A DNA stretch of 64,000 nucleotides from Bactericera cockerelli (GCA_024516035.1 CM044964.1:21740202-21804201), one strand, 5' to 3'. Positions 1 through 14,959 are shown, counted from the first letter of the stretch. Translations and numbers: made by a program. Notes: generated from the letters alone by a model not told the origin.

Positions 1-526
1 CCTTATGACAAGCCCTTTCGAAAAAATTATAACTCGACATACTCTGTTGATATTAGTTTCTGGTCGGTTTCGTCAGCCACCCGGACGAAAAGTCCGAAAA
101 AAATTAACGAAAAAACAAATCAAGTTTTAACTTGTTCGAAAGTTCTTGCCATAAGGAGTTATTATTAACAAGAAAAATTTTCTCCATAATTTACGGTCAA
201 CGAGTTATTGGTCAAAATATATGGATATTACGCAGGACGTCCGACCCTGTATCTCGAGAACGGTAAGTTATAGCTCACTGAAATTTGTTGTAATGAACTT
301 CTCTCTATGAGACCTTTAAAACAATATGCCACAAGACATACTATTCTATTTAAGATTTTAAAGTTGGACCATGCCCAGCCTGACTGGGGCCGTGTAGGCA
401 AATTTTATTTTGGCTGAAAATTAATCCCCCTAAAAATGAAAGAATACGGGTTCTTGCGTTTTCTTGTATTTTCAGCCATTCTCGAGATACGGGGGGTGGG
501 GTGAGACTTTATGCTCACCCTGTATA
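1..526. other. AT-rich stretch, no gene seen
   Basis: No credible coding region or recognisable element. The motif caccctgtat near 517-530 abuts the left arm of the palindrome that follows, so part of this may belong to the same repeat. Confidence 0.5.
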
Positions 527-2715
527 AATGGAATGCTATATGTTTTATTCCTGTTAATTAAAGTCCAAGTTAGGCTGAGTATAATGAGCTTTTCAATTTT
601 TCAAAAACCTTATCAGGGGCGGAGCTAGTAGGGTGCAAGTTTCAAAATTGTTACACCCTGTATTTCAGCGTTAGTTAGATTTTTTAGTACTTTTTTTATG
701 TTCATAGGTTCAAAATATTGTTTTACACCATATGAAATCAAAAAAATATTCTTGTTTACTTCTAATCAGGGTCATAGTAAGGTTTTTGTAAAAGTACTTT
801 TTTTCTCACGTCAATTTTTCCGTAAATTAATGGTGTTCTCGAAATTGGCATTTTTAGAGGTGAAAGTCTGCAGTGACATATGTTTTTTATGCTTGCAATC
901 GAAAGAAAACTTAACGGAGAAGCGATTAAAATCATAAAAAAAGCCATTTAACCTGCTAGTTTTTTCACGACAGTGTCCGGTAAAGTGGGTGAATTTCGTA
1001 TTGGATTTTTTTTTTTTTTGTTGAGGAAACACAATTGGCATAGAAAATAAATAATATCTAATAAGGGAATATTACTTCAATAAACATAACTAAATGCGAA
1101 ATTAAATGAAAATTATTTCTTCTAAATCAGTGCCGGATATTTTTTTTTTTTTCTCTCTCTCTTTTTTTTCACTTTTCAAAGTTCAAGTTGTATCAAAAAT
1201 AATTTTCGGATAATGCTGCTTCTAAAGTCGGCCTAGGGGTCCCCTCTTCAGACAATTTTAGTTGGTAAGTTGGTAAAATCTGTAGAAAACACATTGTCAA
1301 TAATTCTGGAGTCAGTCCGATGGCGCTTTGAATGCAACGATTCTTGTAGGATCACCGAAGTTAAGCAAAGTCCAGCGAGGAGAAGACTTCGTGATGCTGG
1401 CATTCCGGCCTAACCCAGGCTGGGTGAGATATATGTGTTTAGGAGGTTGGTGAGTTTCTTGCGAATGGAATGTAACACCCCCGTTATGATATGACCATGC
1501 AGTTGAAACGCGATATTAAACCCAAATTAAAAAAAAAAATCATACTGGTGTTGCTAGTAATGAATAACAGGTCTCTAAATAAAAATCTAATTATCTCGAA
1601 ATTTAAGAGAAAAAAATACCAGGTCAAGTACCAAACTCTTGAGGGTGAAAATTAAACCAGTTCAATTATTTTAAAGAGGCGAAGAGAGAGAGAGAGAGAG
1701 AGAGAGAAAAAAAATTTATCCGGCACTGATTTAGAAGAAATAATCTTCATTTAATTTCGCATTTAGTTATGTTAATTGAAGTATTATTCCCTTATTAGGT
1801 ATTATTTATTTTCTATGCCAATTGTGTTTCCTCAAAAAAAAAAAAAAAAAAAATCCAATACGAAATTCACCCACTTTACCGGACACTGTCGTGAAAAAAC
1901 TAGCAGGTTAAATGGCTTTTTTTATGATTTTAATCGCTTCTCCGTTAAGTTTTCTTTCGATTGCAAGCATAAAAAACATATGTCACTGCAGACTTTCACC
2001 TCTAAAAATGCCAATTTCGAGAACACCATTAATTTACGGAAAAATTGACGTGATACAACTTGAACTTTGAAAAGTGAAAAAAAAGAGAGAGAGAAAAAAA
2101 ATTTATCCGGCACTGATTTAGAAGAAATAATCTTCATTTAATTTCGCATTTAGTTATGTTAATTGAAGTATTATTCCCTTATTAGGTATTATTTATTTTC
2201 TATGCCAATTGTGTTTCCTCAAAAAAAAAAAAATCCAATACGAAATTCACCCACTTTACCGGACACTGTCGTGAAAAAACTAGCAGGTTAAATGGCTTTT
2301 TTTATGATTTTAATCGCTTCTCCGTTAAGTTTTCTTTCGATTGCAAGCATAAAAAACATATGTCACTGCAGACTTTCACCTCTAAAAATGCCAATTTCGA
2401 GAACACCATTAATTTACGGAAAAATTGACGTGAGAAAAAAAGTACTTTTACAAAAACCTTACTATGACCCTGATTAGAAGTAAACAAGAATATTTTTTTG
2501 ATTTCATATGGTGTAAAACAATATTTTGAACCTATGAACATAAAAAAAGTACTAAAAAATCTAACTAACGCTGAAATACAGGGTGTAACAATTTTGAAAC
2601 TTGCACCCTACTAGCTCCGCCCCTGATAAGGTTTTTGAAAAATTGAAAAGCTCATTATACTCAGCCTAACTTGGACTTTAATTAACAGGAATAAAACATA
2701 TAGCATTCCATTTAA
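527..2715. repeat. Large imperfect palindrome with a triplicated arm segment
   Basis: About 527-1195 reads as the reverse complement of about 2085-2715. A third copy of the inner arm segment lies at about 1700-2075 in the same orientation as the right arm, so the arm core occurs once on the left and twice on the right. Both arms contain acaccctgtat, the short motif also used by the hairpin elements at 35-37 kb and 42-43 kb. Short reading frames in the arms are the same sequence seen on both strands and are not proposed as genes. Arms carry A/T runs and (ga)n tracts that differ in length. The loop contains a 5S-derived SINE. Likely a foldback element that has duplicated part of one arm; family not recognised. 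Confidence 0.85.
1316..1538 (+). mobile_element. SINE with 5S rRNA-derived head
   Basis: Head resembles the internal promoter region of 5S rRNA (atcaccgaagttaagcaaag). The body carries aggctgggtgag, a gcgaatgga-like box, then acccccgtta, atatgaccatg and gttgaaa, and ends in an A run. It sits in the loop of the surrounding palindrome. The body is shared by all 5S-headed copies listed here and by the tRNA-headed copies at 10.1, 39.2 and 60.3 kb. Confidence 0.8.
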
Positions 2716-3150
2716 AATTCGCGAGAAAAATGAAAAAATATGGCCTAAAAGCCGGAAGGGCCGACCGGGGCCAAAAATAAATATGACCACAGGATGGGCC
2801 ATAGGGCACTTCCTATACCTAGGACTTTACAGAATTGAAAAATTCCGTCGCGTTCAAAAGTTACGAGGGGGTGGCCACCTTTTCTGAAACATACTGTATA
2901 CACCAACCAACCCTGTATATATTTTTATTTTTTTACATGTGCAGGAATCTCCTCTGCAAATCAAGAAGATGTATGTGCTGCACTAAGTTGATTGATAGAT
3001 CTACTCTCGTGTACAACTCTTATACGATTGATAGACCCTCGTATATGTTCCTCTAAGAATTCTCTTTCAAGATGAATACTCTTGCTCTTGCAATAAAATA
3101 TATGTACACATGGACTGATAAATGTACCTACACTACCAACCCGTCGTACC
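2716..3150. other. Intergenic, no gene seen
   Basis: Short stretches resemble dispersed repeat ends (ccctgtatatat near 2910). No coding potential that I would support. Confidence 0.4.
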
Positions 3151-3154
3151 TTTG

Positions 3155-3245
3155 TAAAAGATTGCCATAGGTAATAACCCCGCCCTTTAGTTAGGACATA
3201 ATATATGTTTATACATATATATTTTTTTTGTGGTATCCTGCTGCT
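3155..3245 (+). mobile_element. LINE 3' tail fragment (gattgccatagg family)
   Basis: Contains gattgccataggtaataa followed by ccccgccctttagttaggac, the signature of a 3' UTR repeated at least ten times in this window. Longer copies at 43.3 and 43.8 kb include the end of a reading frame upstream, and copies at 6.0 and 10.4 kb end in aataaagaatt plus taa repeats, as in a non-LTR retrotransposon. Confidence 0.65.
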
Positions 3246-3594
3246 ATAATTCGCCCAGAATGGCTAGATCACATTTCCAAAGAATACAATACTTTACTTA
3301 TTATAGGATAAGGGAAGTAAAGAGGCTGTCAAACAATCATCTTTAAAAAAAAAAAATGGCGACGACTTATTTCATTTAAAATCTGGTCACGTTCAGACTA
3401 TGCCGACACGTCGCGTCGAGACAAACTCTGCTCCACCCGCAACACTTATCCTGGCTGGGGTCTGGAATTTCTAATTTGACTTGATGCAGAAACTTTACAA
3501 CAGTTTAAAAGCCTAAGAAGAAGAAAAAAAAGAAAAGAAAACTTTACTGAAGAGTCAGTGAAAATAATAATAACAATAATACTGTTTATAGAAA

Positions 3595-3780
3595 ATATAG
3601 AAGAGTAAGAGAAGTCTGGCTGGGGGACTATAACCAGGGAGTAGACCAGCATTGGCTTGGTTCTGGGGGTCCTTGTCAATTATTAGCCTCCTTGTAGAGA
3701 CAGTGGTAGAAGTGCTGAGTCATTCCTCCTCTGTCTGGCTACCATCGTTCACGATGACGCCACCCTATGATGATGAGTAG
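3595..3780 (-). repeat. Dispersed repeat (gacagtggaggaatgactcag family)
   Basis: Reverse complement of the segments at about 11628-11750 and 58360-58560, sharing the cagtggtagaagtgctgagt block and the cccccagccagac motif. Class unknown; there is no tRNA-like head. Confidence 0.7.
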
Positions 3781-4083
3781 AAGAAGAAAAATTTCTCGGA
3801 AGTAAAAGAGTTTTAATAAGAAATATAAAAAGGACACCAGACACTCCTGCTCAACATCTACAAAATTGCTGACGGCAGCTGAACCCCAAGAGAGACATCC
3901 TCTCCTAATCTTGCCATCTCATCTCGTTTTCCAAATGCAATCGTCACTGCGGAAACTGCAAAATAATGCATTTTCCAGAACGTTAACTGAGCTGATACTT
4001 TTCTTGCTGCATTTTGGGGCCTCTGGGGGGAATCAATGTTTTTTTAACGTCCTTGAACATTGATATGGAATCAAGTTTTATTC

Positions 4084-4308
4084 CTGGGGTTTTACGTCCC
4101 TTCTAACAGCTAGGTCACCTCGAGACGGAGGTGTTACCTTCCATTGACAGGAAACTCCCAAACCTGGCTGCAAACATTGACCTCACCCAGCCTGGTTTAG
4201 GTGTTTGGGTCGGAGTGCCAGCATCACGAAGTCTTCACCTCGCTGGACGTTGCTTAACTTCGGTGATTTAACGAGAACTTTGCATTCAACGCGCCATCGA
4301 CGCTGTCA
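4084..4308 (-). mobile_element. SINE with 5S rRNA-derived head
   Basis: Nearly full-length copy. The 5S-like head is at the right end (gcttaacttcggtgat on the plus strand) and the body runs leftward through cacccagcctgg. Confidence 0.8.
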
Positions 4309-4309
4309 G

Positions 4310-4780
4310 AATCACGTTAATTTATACATAAATATATTTTGTTTTGTTCACATGCTAATCAGGTCAGGTCACACAAAGTTTTTTCCTTAGGTAATCCAGA
4401 GAGAACACAAGCTATCATATAAGACTTATAGTTAAAGTGCTTTTAAGAGAGATAAAAAAAACCTTAGGTATTTTATACTTTTTGCCTTTAATTCTCGAAT
4501 ATTCTACGCATTTTTGCATACAAAATTGCATCACAATGTAATTACCGTTCATGAGATATTTAAAAGTATTGAAGTGCAAAGAGTGAAGTCACGCGCACAC
4601 TTTTTATCTCCAAGATTTTCTGATACAATTTATTTAAAATGGGATCATCTACGGAACGGTCTCCCAAAGAATGTAACATAATATTACAAATAATCATTAT
4701 TATTCTTTTAAAAAAATGTAGGACTGTGTGTCTGTGGGTAATTTTTTTATATTACCAAAACAGTAGATAAATTTTAGATA
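4310..4780. other. Intergenic, no gene seen
   Basis: AT-rich sequence with no recognisable element or coding signal. Confidence 0.4.
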
Positions 4781-4782
4781 TT

Positions 4783-4935
4783 TGACCTCAGTAGCTTGGT
4801 CGATGTCGATAAGGCGGCGGACTCGTAACCTAGAGGTCGGTGGTTCGAGTCCCAAGTTCAGCAAAGATTTTAGTAAAGCCAGTTTGAGTAATTGTGATAT
4901 CACATAGTGATCAACACGCAATTACTCAAACTGTA
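4783..4935 (+). mobile_element. tRNA-derived SINE, family B
   Basis: tRNA-like head with cagtagcttggtcgat (box A region) and ggttcgagtcc (box B), then gtttgagtaattgtgatatc and a short tail. At least a dozen copies occur in the window, so it is a retroposon and not a tRNA gene. Confidence 0.8.
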
Positions 4936-5587
4936 ATAATGAAATAAATATATGTAGGTCAGAAGTCTTGGCTTTTTATAAGATAATTGATAGAGGTGAC
5001 TTAAAAAACGAATGGCACTGCCTTTAAATAATGTAAAATAATTAACAAAGTTGACTTTTTTTAGAGCAAAAAATAATAATTAATAGCCATCGTTAAAAGA
5101 ACGGAATAGGTACAAAAAAAACTCATAATATCCACAGGTATTATTATTCATTCAGGCGCGGCCGGTGCTAAGGAGCTACGGAACTGCAGCACCCCCAGAT
5201 GAAAAAGAAAAAGAGAAGATCTTCTCAAGTCCTAGCTCGTACATAAGGAAAATCATGACATATTTCTAGAATAATTAATGCATAATTATTATTGATTGGC
5301 ATGGTATAAACTCTTTAGATACTGAAAGAGCGACTTTACAAATCCAATTTTAGTCCGGTTTATGTGACAGGTGACAGCACACCCAAAACATTTTCCCACA
5401 GGCCTCCCCTGTTCTTAATATTGGCGAGTAAGATACTTTAATTAATTTAATCTTTATTTTATTTAATGCCAAATGTCAAATGTGTTGCGTCTCGGCAAAG
5501 AATAAGGGCGGCTGCCATGTCAACTAAATGGATTACTCCCGACTATAGCTACTGTTAAATTGATTAGTACTGCATACATACTGGGTG

Positions 5588-5750
5588 GGACCGACCACAG
5601 TAGCTCGATTGTTAAGGCGGCGGACTTGTGACCTAACCTGGAGGTCGGTGGTTCAAGTCCCGGTTTCAGCGTAGATTTAGTAAAGTGACTTTGAGTAGTT
5701 GTGATATCACGAAAGTGATTAACACAAGTATGATAACTTTTTTTACATAC
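5588..5750 (+). mobile_element. tRNA-derived SINE, family B
   Basis: Has ggtggttcaagtcccggttt and gttgtgatatcacgaaagtg. Better preserved than the copy at 4.8 kb. The flanking word tactgggtggg occurs on both sides (about 5578 and 5748), a possible target-site duplication. Confidence 0.85.
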
Positions 5751-5984
5751 TGGGTGGGTGCTGCAGATTTGGCACCGAGGGCATTATCACCACCCTTGAT
5801 GAGGCATTTTTAACTTGTAATTGTAAATTGTTTCTTGTTGGTGTCTATTAAAATATATCTATAAAAATGTAAATATAGCCAGATCTGAATTGTATATAAA
5901 AAATAAATAAATAATATTATTCGCATGCCCTAATTGTATGTCGTATATAAATATGCAGAGATAAAATACTTTACGTTACATTAC

Positions 5985-6240
5985 ATTGTTGTTGTCCAAG
6001 TCCTAGTCTGGTAATACAGGTTTCGCAAAGAAAATAATGATTATTAAATTCTTTATTAAAAGAACATAAATATGTACAAAGAAATAATGGTACCTACCTA
6101 AAAATTAAAATATAAAAGTGCCAGTATAAACATACACAAGAAAAAAATTAACAATATACCTATATAAAATCTATACATGCAATGTCCTAACTGAAGAGCG
6201 GGGTTATTGCCTATGGCAATCTCTTCCACCCAACCCAGGA
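5985..6240 (-). mobile_element. LINE 3' tail fragment
   Basis: On the minus strand this reads from gggttgggtggaagagattg through an AT-rich 3' UTR to a terminal aataaagaatt-type end near 6040. One of the longest tails of this family here. Confidence 0.7.
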
Positions 6241-6259
6241 GATTCGTTTGTTGAAAATT

Positions 6260-6492
6260 CAATGTTCCACGACTTTTTCAATTTGGGTTTAACTTCGCTT
6301 TCAACTGAATGGTCATATCAAGACGGGAGTGTTACCCTCCATTCGCAGGAAATTCACAAACCTGCTATCCTCATTAACCTCACCCAGCCTGATTTGGGCC
6401 GGAATGCATCACGAAGTTTTCACCTCGCTGGACGTTGCTTAACTTCGGCTATCCTACGACAACCGGTGAATTCAACGCGCCATCGAAGCTGG
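6260..6492 (-). mobile_element. SINE with 5S rRNA-derived head
   Basis: Head at right (cgttgcttaacttcggctat), body to the left with cacccagcctgatttgggcc. Abuts the LINE tail at 5985-6240. Confidence 0.8.
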
Positions 6493-6494
6493 CT

Positions 6495-6920
6495 TCTTAT
6501 TAATTTAATTCAGCAGTTTAAGAAGTCTCTATTATCACTTTCCTTATCCTATAATAGGTATTGTTTTTTATTATTATTATTAATATCGAACTTTTCCCTT
6601 TACTCTTAAATGGGCCCGGGCTCAAGTCATGATGGACCGCACTCCGGACTACGCCCTAGGTTGGACAGTCCTGCTGTAAGGTGGATAACATGCTGTGCGC
6701 CTTCATTAGGACAATTAATATAGTGGACCAGGATACTTCAGTTCTGACAGATTTTTTTACTTATAATATATGTGCTCACATATGTAAATATTTTATGTTT
6801 ATCGGTGCTTTCTTTATCTTTGATTCAAATCAAATAAATACATTTTATCATATAAAGAACTATAATATTTATGGTAGTAAAAAAAAGTTAAAGTTATCGT
6901 ATTTGTTAAAGTTTTAATAG
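6495..6920. other. Intergenic, no gene seen
   Basis: AT-rich. Short open stretches have no recognisable protein similarity. Confidence 0.4.
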
Positions 6921-6924
6921 TAAA

Positions 6925-7070
6925 AAAGAATTGTGTTAATCACTTTCGCGATATCACAACTACACATCAACTGCTTTTCTAAAATACGCTGAAACCGGGA
7001 CTTGAATCACCGACCCCCAGGTTACAAGTCCACCGCCTTATCGATCAAGCAGACTGAGGTCGGTTTAAGG
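6925..7070 (-). mobile_element. tRNA-derived SINE, family B
   Basis: Reverse-strand copy with gggacttgaatcaccgaccc (box B complement) and tcactttcgcgatatcacaa. Confidence 0.75.
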
Positions 7071-7464
7071 GCGACAATAATGGGGGCGGAATCAAGAGAC
7101 TATTTTGCAATACCTCTGTGGCGCTAAGTCTCGGATTACGTACTGTCTTGGATTGGCAAACCGATGCTAAGTAATGACTAAAGTTATCGAATTTGTGCAT
7201 TAACTTAAGCAAACCTTGAAAGTAAAATGCATTTATTATAATTGCATTTCTTTCATGATCGGAATTCACTCAGTTATAAATCTTAGGTAGGTATAAGAGG
7301 TTACTTGCATAGTAATGAACTAATGATTAAGAAGTCTCGGGCATGAGCAAATAGAGAGATCTTAAGGTATCCATCACACTAATTGAAAAAAATAATAATA
7401 TATAATAAATACTTAAATGCATAACTCAGAAGTACTTATATTCATTAGGCAAAAATATACTATA

Positions 7465-7710
7465 CTAGCCGTTTGCCCGTGCTTTGCAACGGGACTAAAT
7501 TTCAAATTTACCAAGGCATGGCCGTACTGCTGGACAGCAATGCCTTTTTGAACTTTTTATAATTTTTCTGGACAAAGCGATAATGGTTTTGAGGGGGTTA
7601 ATTCTGAGACATTTTTCGCTATCTCTTACCGTTTTGGCTAAACAACTCCGGACAAACAAACAAACATAGGTAGGTAGTCCTTTTTTCTGTTTTATATATG
7701 TATAGAGATA
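7465..7710 (+). mobile_element. Dispersed retroposon with an actagccgtttgcccg start
   Basis: Begins with ctagccgtttgcccgtgctt and ends with a caaacaaacaaacata motif and an AT-rich tail with atatgtatagagat. I recall this start and tail as common in RTE-related short repeats of arthropods. Only one copy is visible here. Confidence 0.5.
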
Positions 7711-7737
7711 GAGATTACCTTTACTTATGTATCATAA

Positions 7738-7955
7738 TAAAAACACTCTTTAGTGGAAGGTAACCACCAGGCGAGGTTAATGCTCAAAGCATTTGCCACC
7801 ACCTAAATCTCAGAGTCTTATTATTATGTGGTCACAAACTCAAATTAATAAGGAAAAATTCATGCACTGGCTGGGATTCGAACCAACAAGGGATCCCTAA
7901 GTTACCTGGATTACCAGACTATAGCGCGTTAACCACTTGACTACAAGTGCACGGT
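7738..7955 (-). mobile_element. tRNA-derived SINE, family C
   Basis: On the minus strand: tagtcaagtggttaacgcg (box A region), a ggttcgaatcc-type box B, tgcatgaatttttcct, then agagtcttatta read in complement and a ttccactaaagag end. Six or more copies are in the window. Confidence 0.8.
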
Positions 7956-8282
7956 ACCAGTAACGTATACATCTTGGTAAAACATATTTATAACTACATA
8001 CATGAAGTAAATAGACTAGATAGACACGTCCTAGTCAATAAGCAGAACTATTTATAATTATCTTCTCAGTAGCTTTAGCAAAATAATTACGTCCCGACCT
8101 CTATAAATAAAGGTGACAGACTAATGATAATAAATAAAGCTGACCGATCGCTGACGAGCTGTCGGTGTTTGACGTGAGGTATTTCGTCCTTATCCGTTAA
8201 ACTCAGAAAGTAACAAGTACAGGTATGAATACGTATGAAATAAGTAGCTATTTACACCAAGGGCAGAATCAATATACGTTTT

Positions 8283-9298
8283 TGTGATACTTTTTGTGAA
8301 CTAGCTAGAGATAAAAAATACATATACTGAACCGACTAGTTTGGGATAAAAATACACACAATTCACAAACTAGCTTGAGATGAAAATACTCACACTTCAC
8401 AAACTAGCTTGGGATGAAAATACACACATGTCATCAACTAGCTGAACTAGCTAGAGATAAAAATACACACACTAAACAGACTAGTTTCAGATAAAAATAG
8501 GTACTCACACTAAATATTTCGGATAAAAATACACACACTTCACCAAGCAGCTTGGGATAAAAATACACACACTTCATCAACTAGCTTGGGATGAAAATAG
8601 ACACACTTCACCATCTAGCTTGGGATGAAAATACACACACTTCAAAAACTAGCTTGGGATGAAAATAGACACAGTTCTCCAACTAGCTTGGTATGAAAAT
8701 ACACACACTTCAAATACTAGCTGAAGTAGCTAGAGATAAAGATACACACACTAAACCGACTAGTTTGGGATAAAAATACACACACTTCACCAACTAGCTT
8801 GGGATAAAAATACACACACTTCACCAACTAGTTTGGGATAAAAATACACACACTTCACCAACTAGCTTGGGATAAAAATACACACACTTCACCAACTAGC
8901 TTGGGATAAAAATACACACACTTCACAAACTAGCTTGGGATGAAAATACTCACACTTCACAAACTAGCTCGGGATGAAAATACTCACATGTCACAAACTA
9001 GCTGAACTAGCTAGAGATAAAAATACACACACTAAACAGTCTAGTTTTGGATAAAAATACTCACACTTCAGAAACTAGCTTGAGATAAAAATACACACAC
9101 TTCACCAACTAGCTTGGGATAAAAATACAAACACTTCACCAACTAGCTTGGGATAAAAATACACACACTTCACACAGCTGAACGAGAGCTTCCAAAACAA
9201 TACTAGCTTGGGATAAAATGCACACACTTCACCAACCAACTTGGGATAAAAATTCACACTTCACCAACTAGCTTGGGATAAAAATACACACACTTCAC
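8283..9298. repeat. 34-bp minisatellite array
   Basis: Tandem units built on cttcaccaactagcttggga followed by taaaaatacacaca. Period is 34 bp where measured (starts at 8821, 8855, 8889), giving roughly 29 units. Variant units with gctgaactagctagagataa recur at about 8440, 8725 and 9000, suggesting a higher-order pattern of about 280 bp. No coding potential. Confidence 0.9.
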
Positions 9299-9707
9299 AC
9301 GGTTCAGTGGCAGCCAAGGAGCCATGCCTTGAGTAGTGACAGCTCAAGTGAGTGAGGCTCATTAAAACCTACTCCATATTGTTTGCACGGCTGGGATTGT
9401 ACTTTGGACTCCTCCAGTGCCCACTGAGTAGTAATAGTAGGGAGAGGGTTAGGTGAGAGCTTCTGACAAGTGCAAATACTTGGTATAAGGTGATAGACGT
9501 ACCTACTTGCTATATGAATAATTGAATACATAAGCTAGATACATAACATGGGCAGGTAGGTACAAGGCGCATAACTATTACTATGTAGTCTTAACAGCCG
9601 TATTTATGAACAGAAAACGCCGTTTGAGCATGGTCTGAAGCATGATTTCCTTTAATATTATTGGCCAATACCTTGCTTGAGACAGTGCTCAGACAAAATT
9701 CGCTGTT

Positions 9708-9983
9708 CTTTTTTTTTTTTTTTTTTTTTTTAAGTGGGGTTTAACGTTGCTTTCAACTGCCATCGTCATATCACGACGGGGGTTTTACCCTCCATTCGCA
9801 GGAAACTCACAAACCTACTACTCACATTGACCTCACCCAGCCTGAGTGGGGCCGGGAAAAGCCAGCGTCACGAGAATTAGAATTTGAATGGTCACCCATC
9901 CAAGTCTTAACCTCGCTGGATGTCGCTTAACTTCGGTGTTCTGAAGGGAACCGGTGTATTCAACATGCCATCGACGCTGGCTA
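9708..9983 (-). mobile_element. SINE with 5S rRNA-derived head, full length
   Basis: Well preserved. The T-run at 9711-9731 is the A tail of a minus-strand insertion. The head, read on the minus strand, includes gttgaatacaccggttccct, agttaagcgacatccagcga and cttggatgggtgacc, which closely follow 5S rRNA. Confidence 0.9.
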
Positions 9984-10059
9984 AAATTCGCTGTTCATAA
10001 ATACGGGTGTTAAGTCTATGTACCTATGTAGAGAGTCCTCGGAGTAAAACCAAACCAGA

Positions 10060-10290
10060 CTCCGAGGCGTAACCGTTGTGACTACTACTCGTAGTCCAGA
10101 GATCCTGAGTTCGATCCCCGGTCGGAGCAGAATTTTCACACAGAAAAATCTGTTCCCTCTGTACATGTGAGGCTGGCATTACCGACCCTACCCAGGCTGG
10201 GTGAGGTTAATGTGGGTAGCTGGTACGATTCCTAGCAAATAAAGGGTAATATAATACCCCCGTCCTAATTCACGACGTTAAATAAAATAG
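10060..10290 (+). mobile_element. SINE with tRNA-like head and the 5S-SINE body
   Basis: Head has gcgtaaccgttgtgactac and a box-B-like gagttcgatcccc. It then joins the body found in the 5S-headed family: ctacccaggctgggtgaggt, taatgtgggtagctgg, cccccgtcc and gacgttaaa. Confidence 0.75.
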
Positions 10291-10424
10291 AATCGTTGCC
10301 GTTAGGAAGCAAACAAAGCAACCAAAAAACCTCAACCATGAGGTTGAACAACGTCGACTCTGCTCAAGCAGGATAAGACAGAGTAAAAAAAGAATACAAG
10401 GCGTATTATTATTATTATTATTAT

Positions 10425-10608
10425 ATAATTCTTTATTAGATACAAAAGGACATTATGTACATAGAAATAATAATTTTAACAGTGAAAAATCAAAAAAACA
10501 ATATATACAATAAAAATGAAAAAGAATAGAAAATATTTGAAAACATAAATGTCCTAACTAAAGGGCGGGGTTATTGCCTATGGCAATCTCTTCCACCCAA
10601 CCCTTTAG
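10425..10608 (-). mobile_element. LINE 3' tail with taa-repeat terminus
   Basis: Minus-strand reading ends in aataaagaattatata followed by (ata)n at about 10410-10425, a microsatellite-type non-LTR terminus. The internal signature aagggcggggttattgccta is intact on the plus strand. Confidence 0.75.
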
Positions 10609-10611
10609 TAT

Positions 10612-10832
10612 AACCGTACACTAGTAGTCAAGTGGTTAAAGCGTGAGTTTGGTAATGGTAGCGTAGGGATTAGTAGCGCGTTGGTTCGAAACCCAATCAA
10701 TGCATGAATTTTTCCTCATTTATTTAGGTTTGTAACCACATAATAATAAGACTCTGAGGGTTAGGTGGTAGAAAATATTTTTGAACATTAACCTCGCCTG
10801 GCGGTTACCTTCCACTAAAGAGAGTTAATATT
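10612..10832 (+). mobile_element. tRNA-derived SINE, family C
   Basis: Has gtagtcaagtggttaaagcg, ggttcgaaaccca, tgcatgaatttttcctcatt and ends at cttccactaaagag plus tta repeats. Confidence 0.85.
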
Positions 10833-10933
10833 ATTATGCACCTACGTATAAAGACATCGGAGTAAATATGTACTCGTATGTAAGCAACTAGGTACAACAT
10901 GAAGAACATAGACTGCCAAAAACCATTCAGAAG

Positions 10934-10949
10934 GGGGGAGGGAGGGAGG

Positions 10950-11010
<61 letters not shown>

Positions 11011-11059
11011 GAAAGAGAGAAAGAGAGAGAGACAGAAAGAAAGAGAGAGAGAAATAGAA

Positions 11060-11097
<38 letters not shown>

Positions 11098-11425
11098 AGA
11101 GAGAGAGATAGGTAGAATTGATTGATTGATAAAATTATAAATTGTTTTATTGGTTTTTCTTATTCACATCATATAAATATATTCCCTCAGATAAGTGCTA
11201 ACTTATAAAGGAGAGAGAAAGGGAGAGATAGGTGGTAGAAGAGGGAAATACATAGGAGAGAGATAGAAAGAGAGAGAGAAGAGAGAAATAAAGAGAAAAA
11301 GAGAGAGAGAAGAGAGAAATAAAGAGAAAAAGAGAGGAGAGAGATAGATTAAGAGATAAAGAGGAAAGAGAGAGAGAGAAAAAAAAGAGAGAGTGAGAGA
11401 GGGAAAGAGAGAGTATAAGAGAAAA
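10934..11425. repeat. GA-rich microsatellite tracts
   Basis: Long (ga)n and (gaga)aag purine tracts at about 10934-11110 and 11205-11425, split by a short AT-rich unique piece. Confidence 0.95.
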
Positions 11426-11627
11426 GGACAAAGGTTGTGATTTGCATGGAAAACATGAATAAGGATTTTACATAAAAACTCCTTTTTTCTGCCATTTCCT
11501 GCCTAGCAGCCAGGTTCATATAATTTACTCTTGTTATAACTACCCTTCTTCACAGTCAGGCATAAATCTAATATAAAGTGAGAAGGATAAAAAACACTTT
11601 GCGTTTAATTCTTCTATTTAATCATCA

Positions 11628-11750
11628 TCATAGAGGGTGGCGTCATCGTGAACGATGGCAGCCAGACAGTGGAGGAATGACTCAGCACTTCTACCACTGT
11701 CTTTACAAAGAAGCTAATAATTGACAAGGTCCCCCAGCCAGACTTCAATG
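11628..11750 (+). repeat. Dispersed repeat (gacagtggaggaatgactcag family)
   Basis: Plus-strand copy of the family seen at 3.6 and 58.4 kb, starting at a ggtggcgtcatcgtgaacga block. Confidence 0.7.
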
Positions 11751-11797
11751 GAAATATTTATTTAATGGATAACTTCTATTTAATGGAAAATTAAATG

Positions 11798-11830
<33 letters not shown>

Positions 11831-11854
11831 TGAGAGCATTGAGAGCAAGTAGGT

Positions 11855-11990
11855 ATGCTGGCATTAGGTGGGGTGAGATTAATGTGGGTAGCAGGTTTGT
11901 GAATTTCCTACGAATGGAGGGTAGCACCCCCTTCGTGATAATTATGACCATATAGTTGAAAGTGACGTTAAACAGAGAGAAAAAATATTT
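11855..11990 (+). mobile_element. SINE body, 5'-truncated (5S/tRNA-headed superfamily)
   Basis: Starts within the body (ggtggggtgagattaatgtg) and runs to gttgaaagtgacgttaaa. The head is missing, so the head type cannot be assigned. Confidence 0.7.
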
Positions 11991-14955
<2,965 letters not shown>

Positions 14956-14959
14956 ATTT

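Noticed and set aside
811..2541. Short open frames repeated on both strands in the left palindrome
   Set aside because: They are the same arm sequence read in opposite directions, with A-run length changes and no similarity to proteins; they follow from the inverted repeat.
4790..4870. tRNA gene at the SINE heads (families B, C and D)
   Set aside because: Box A and B are present, but the copies are numerous, share non-tRNA 3' bodies and do not give a convincing cloverleaf with anticodon.
8283..9298. CRISPR-like array
   Set aside because: Units are contiguous 34-bp tandem repeats without unique spacers, in a eukaryotic genome.
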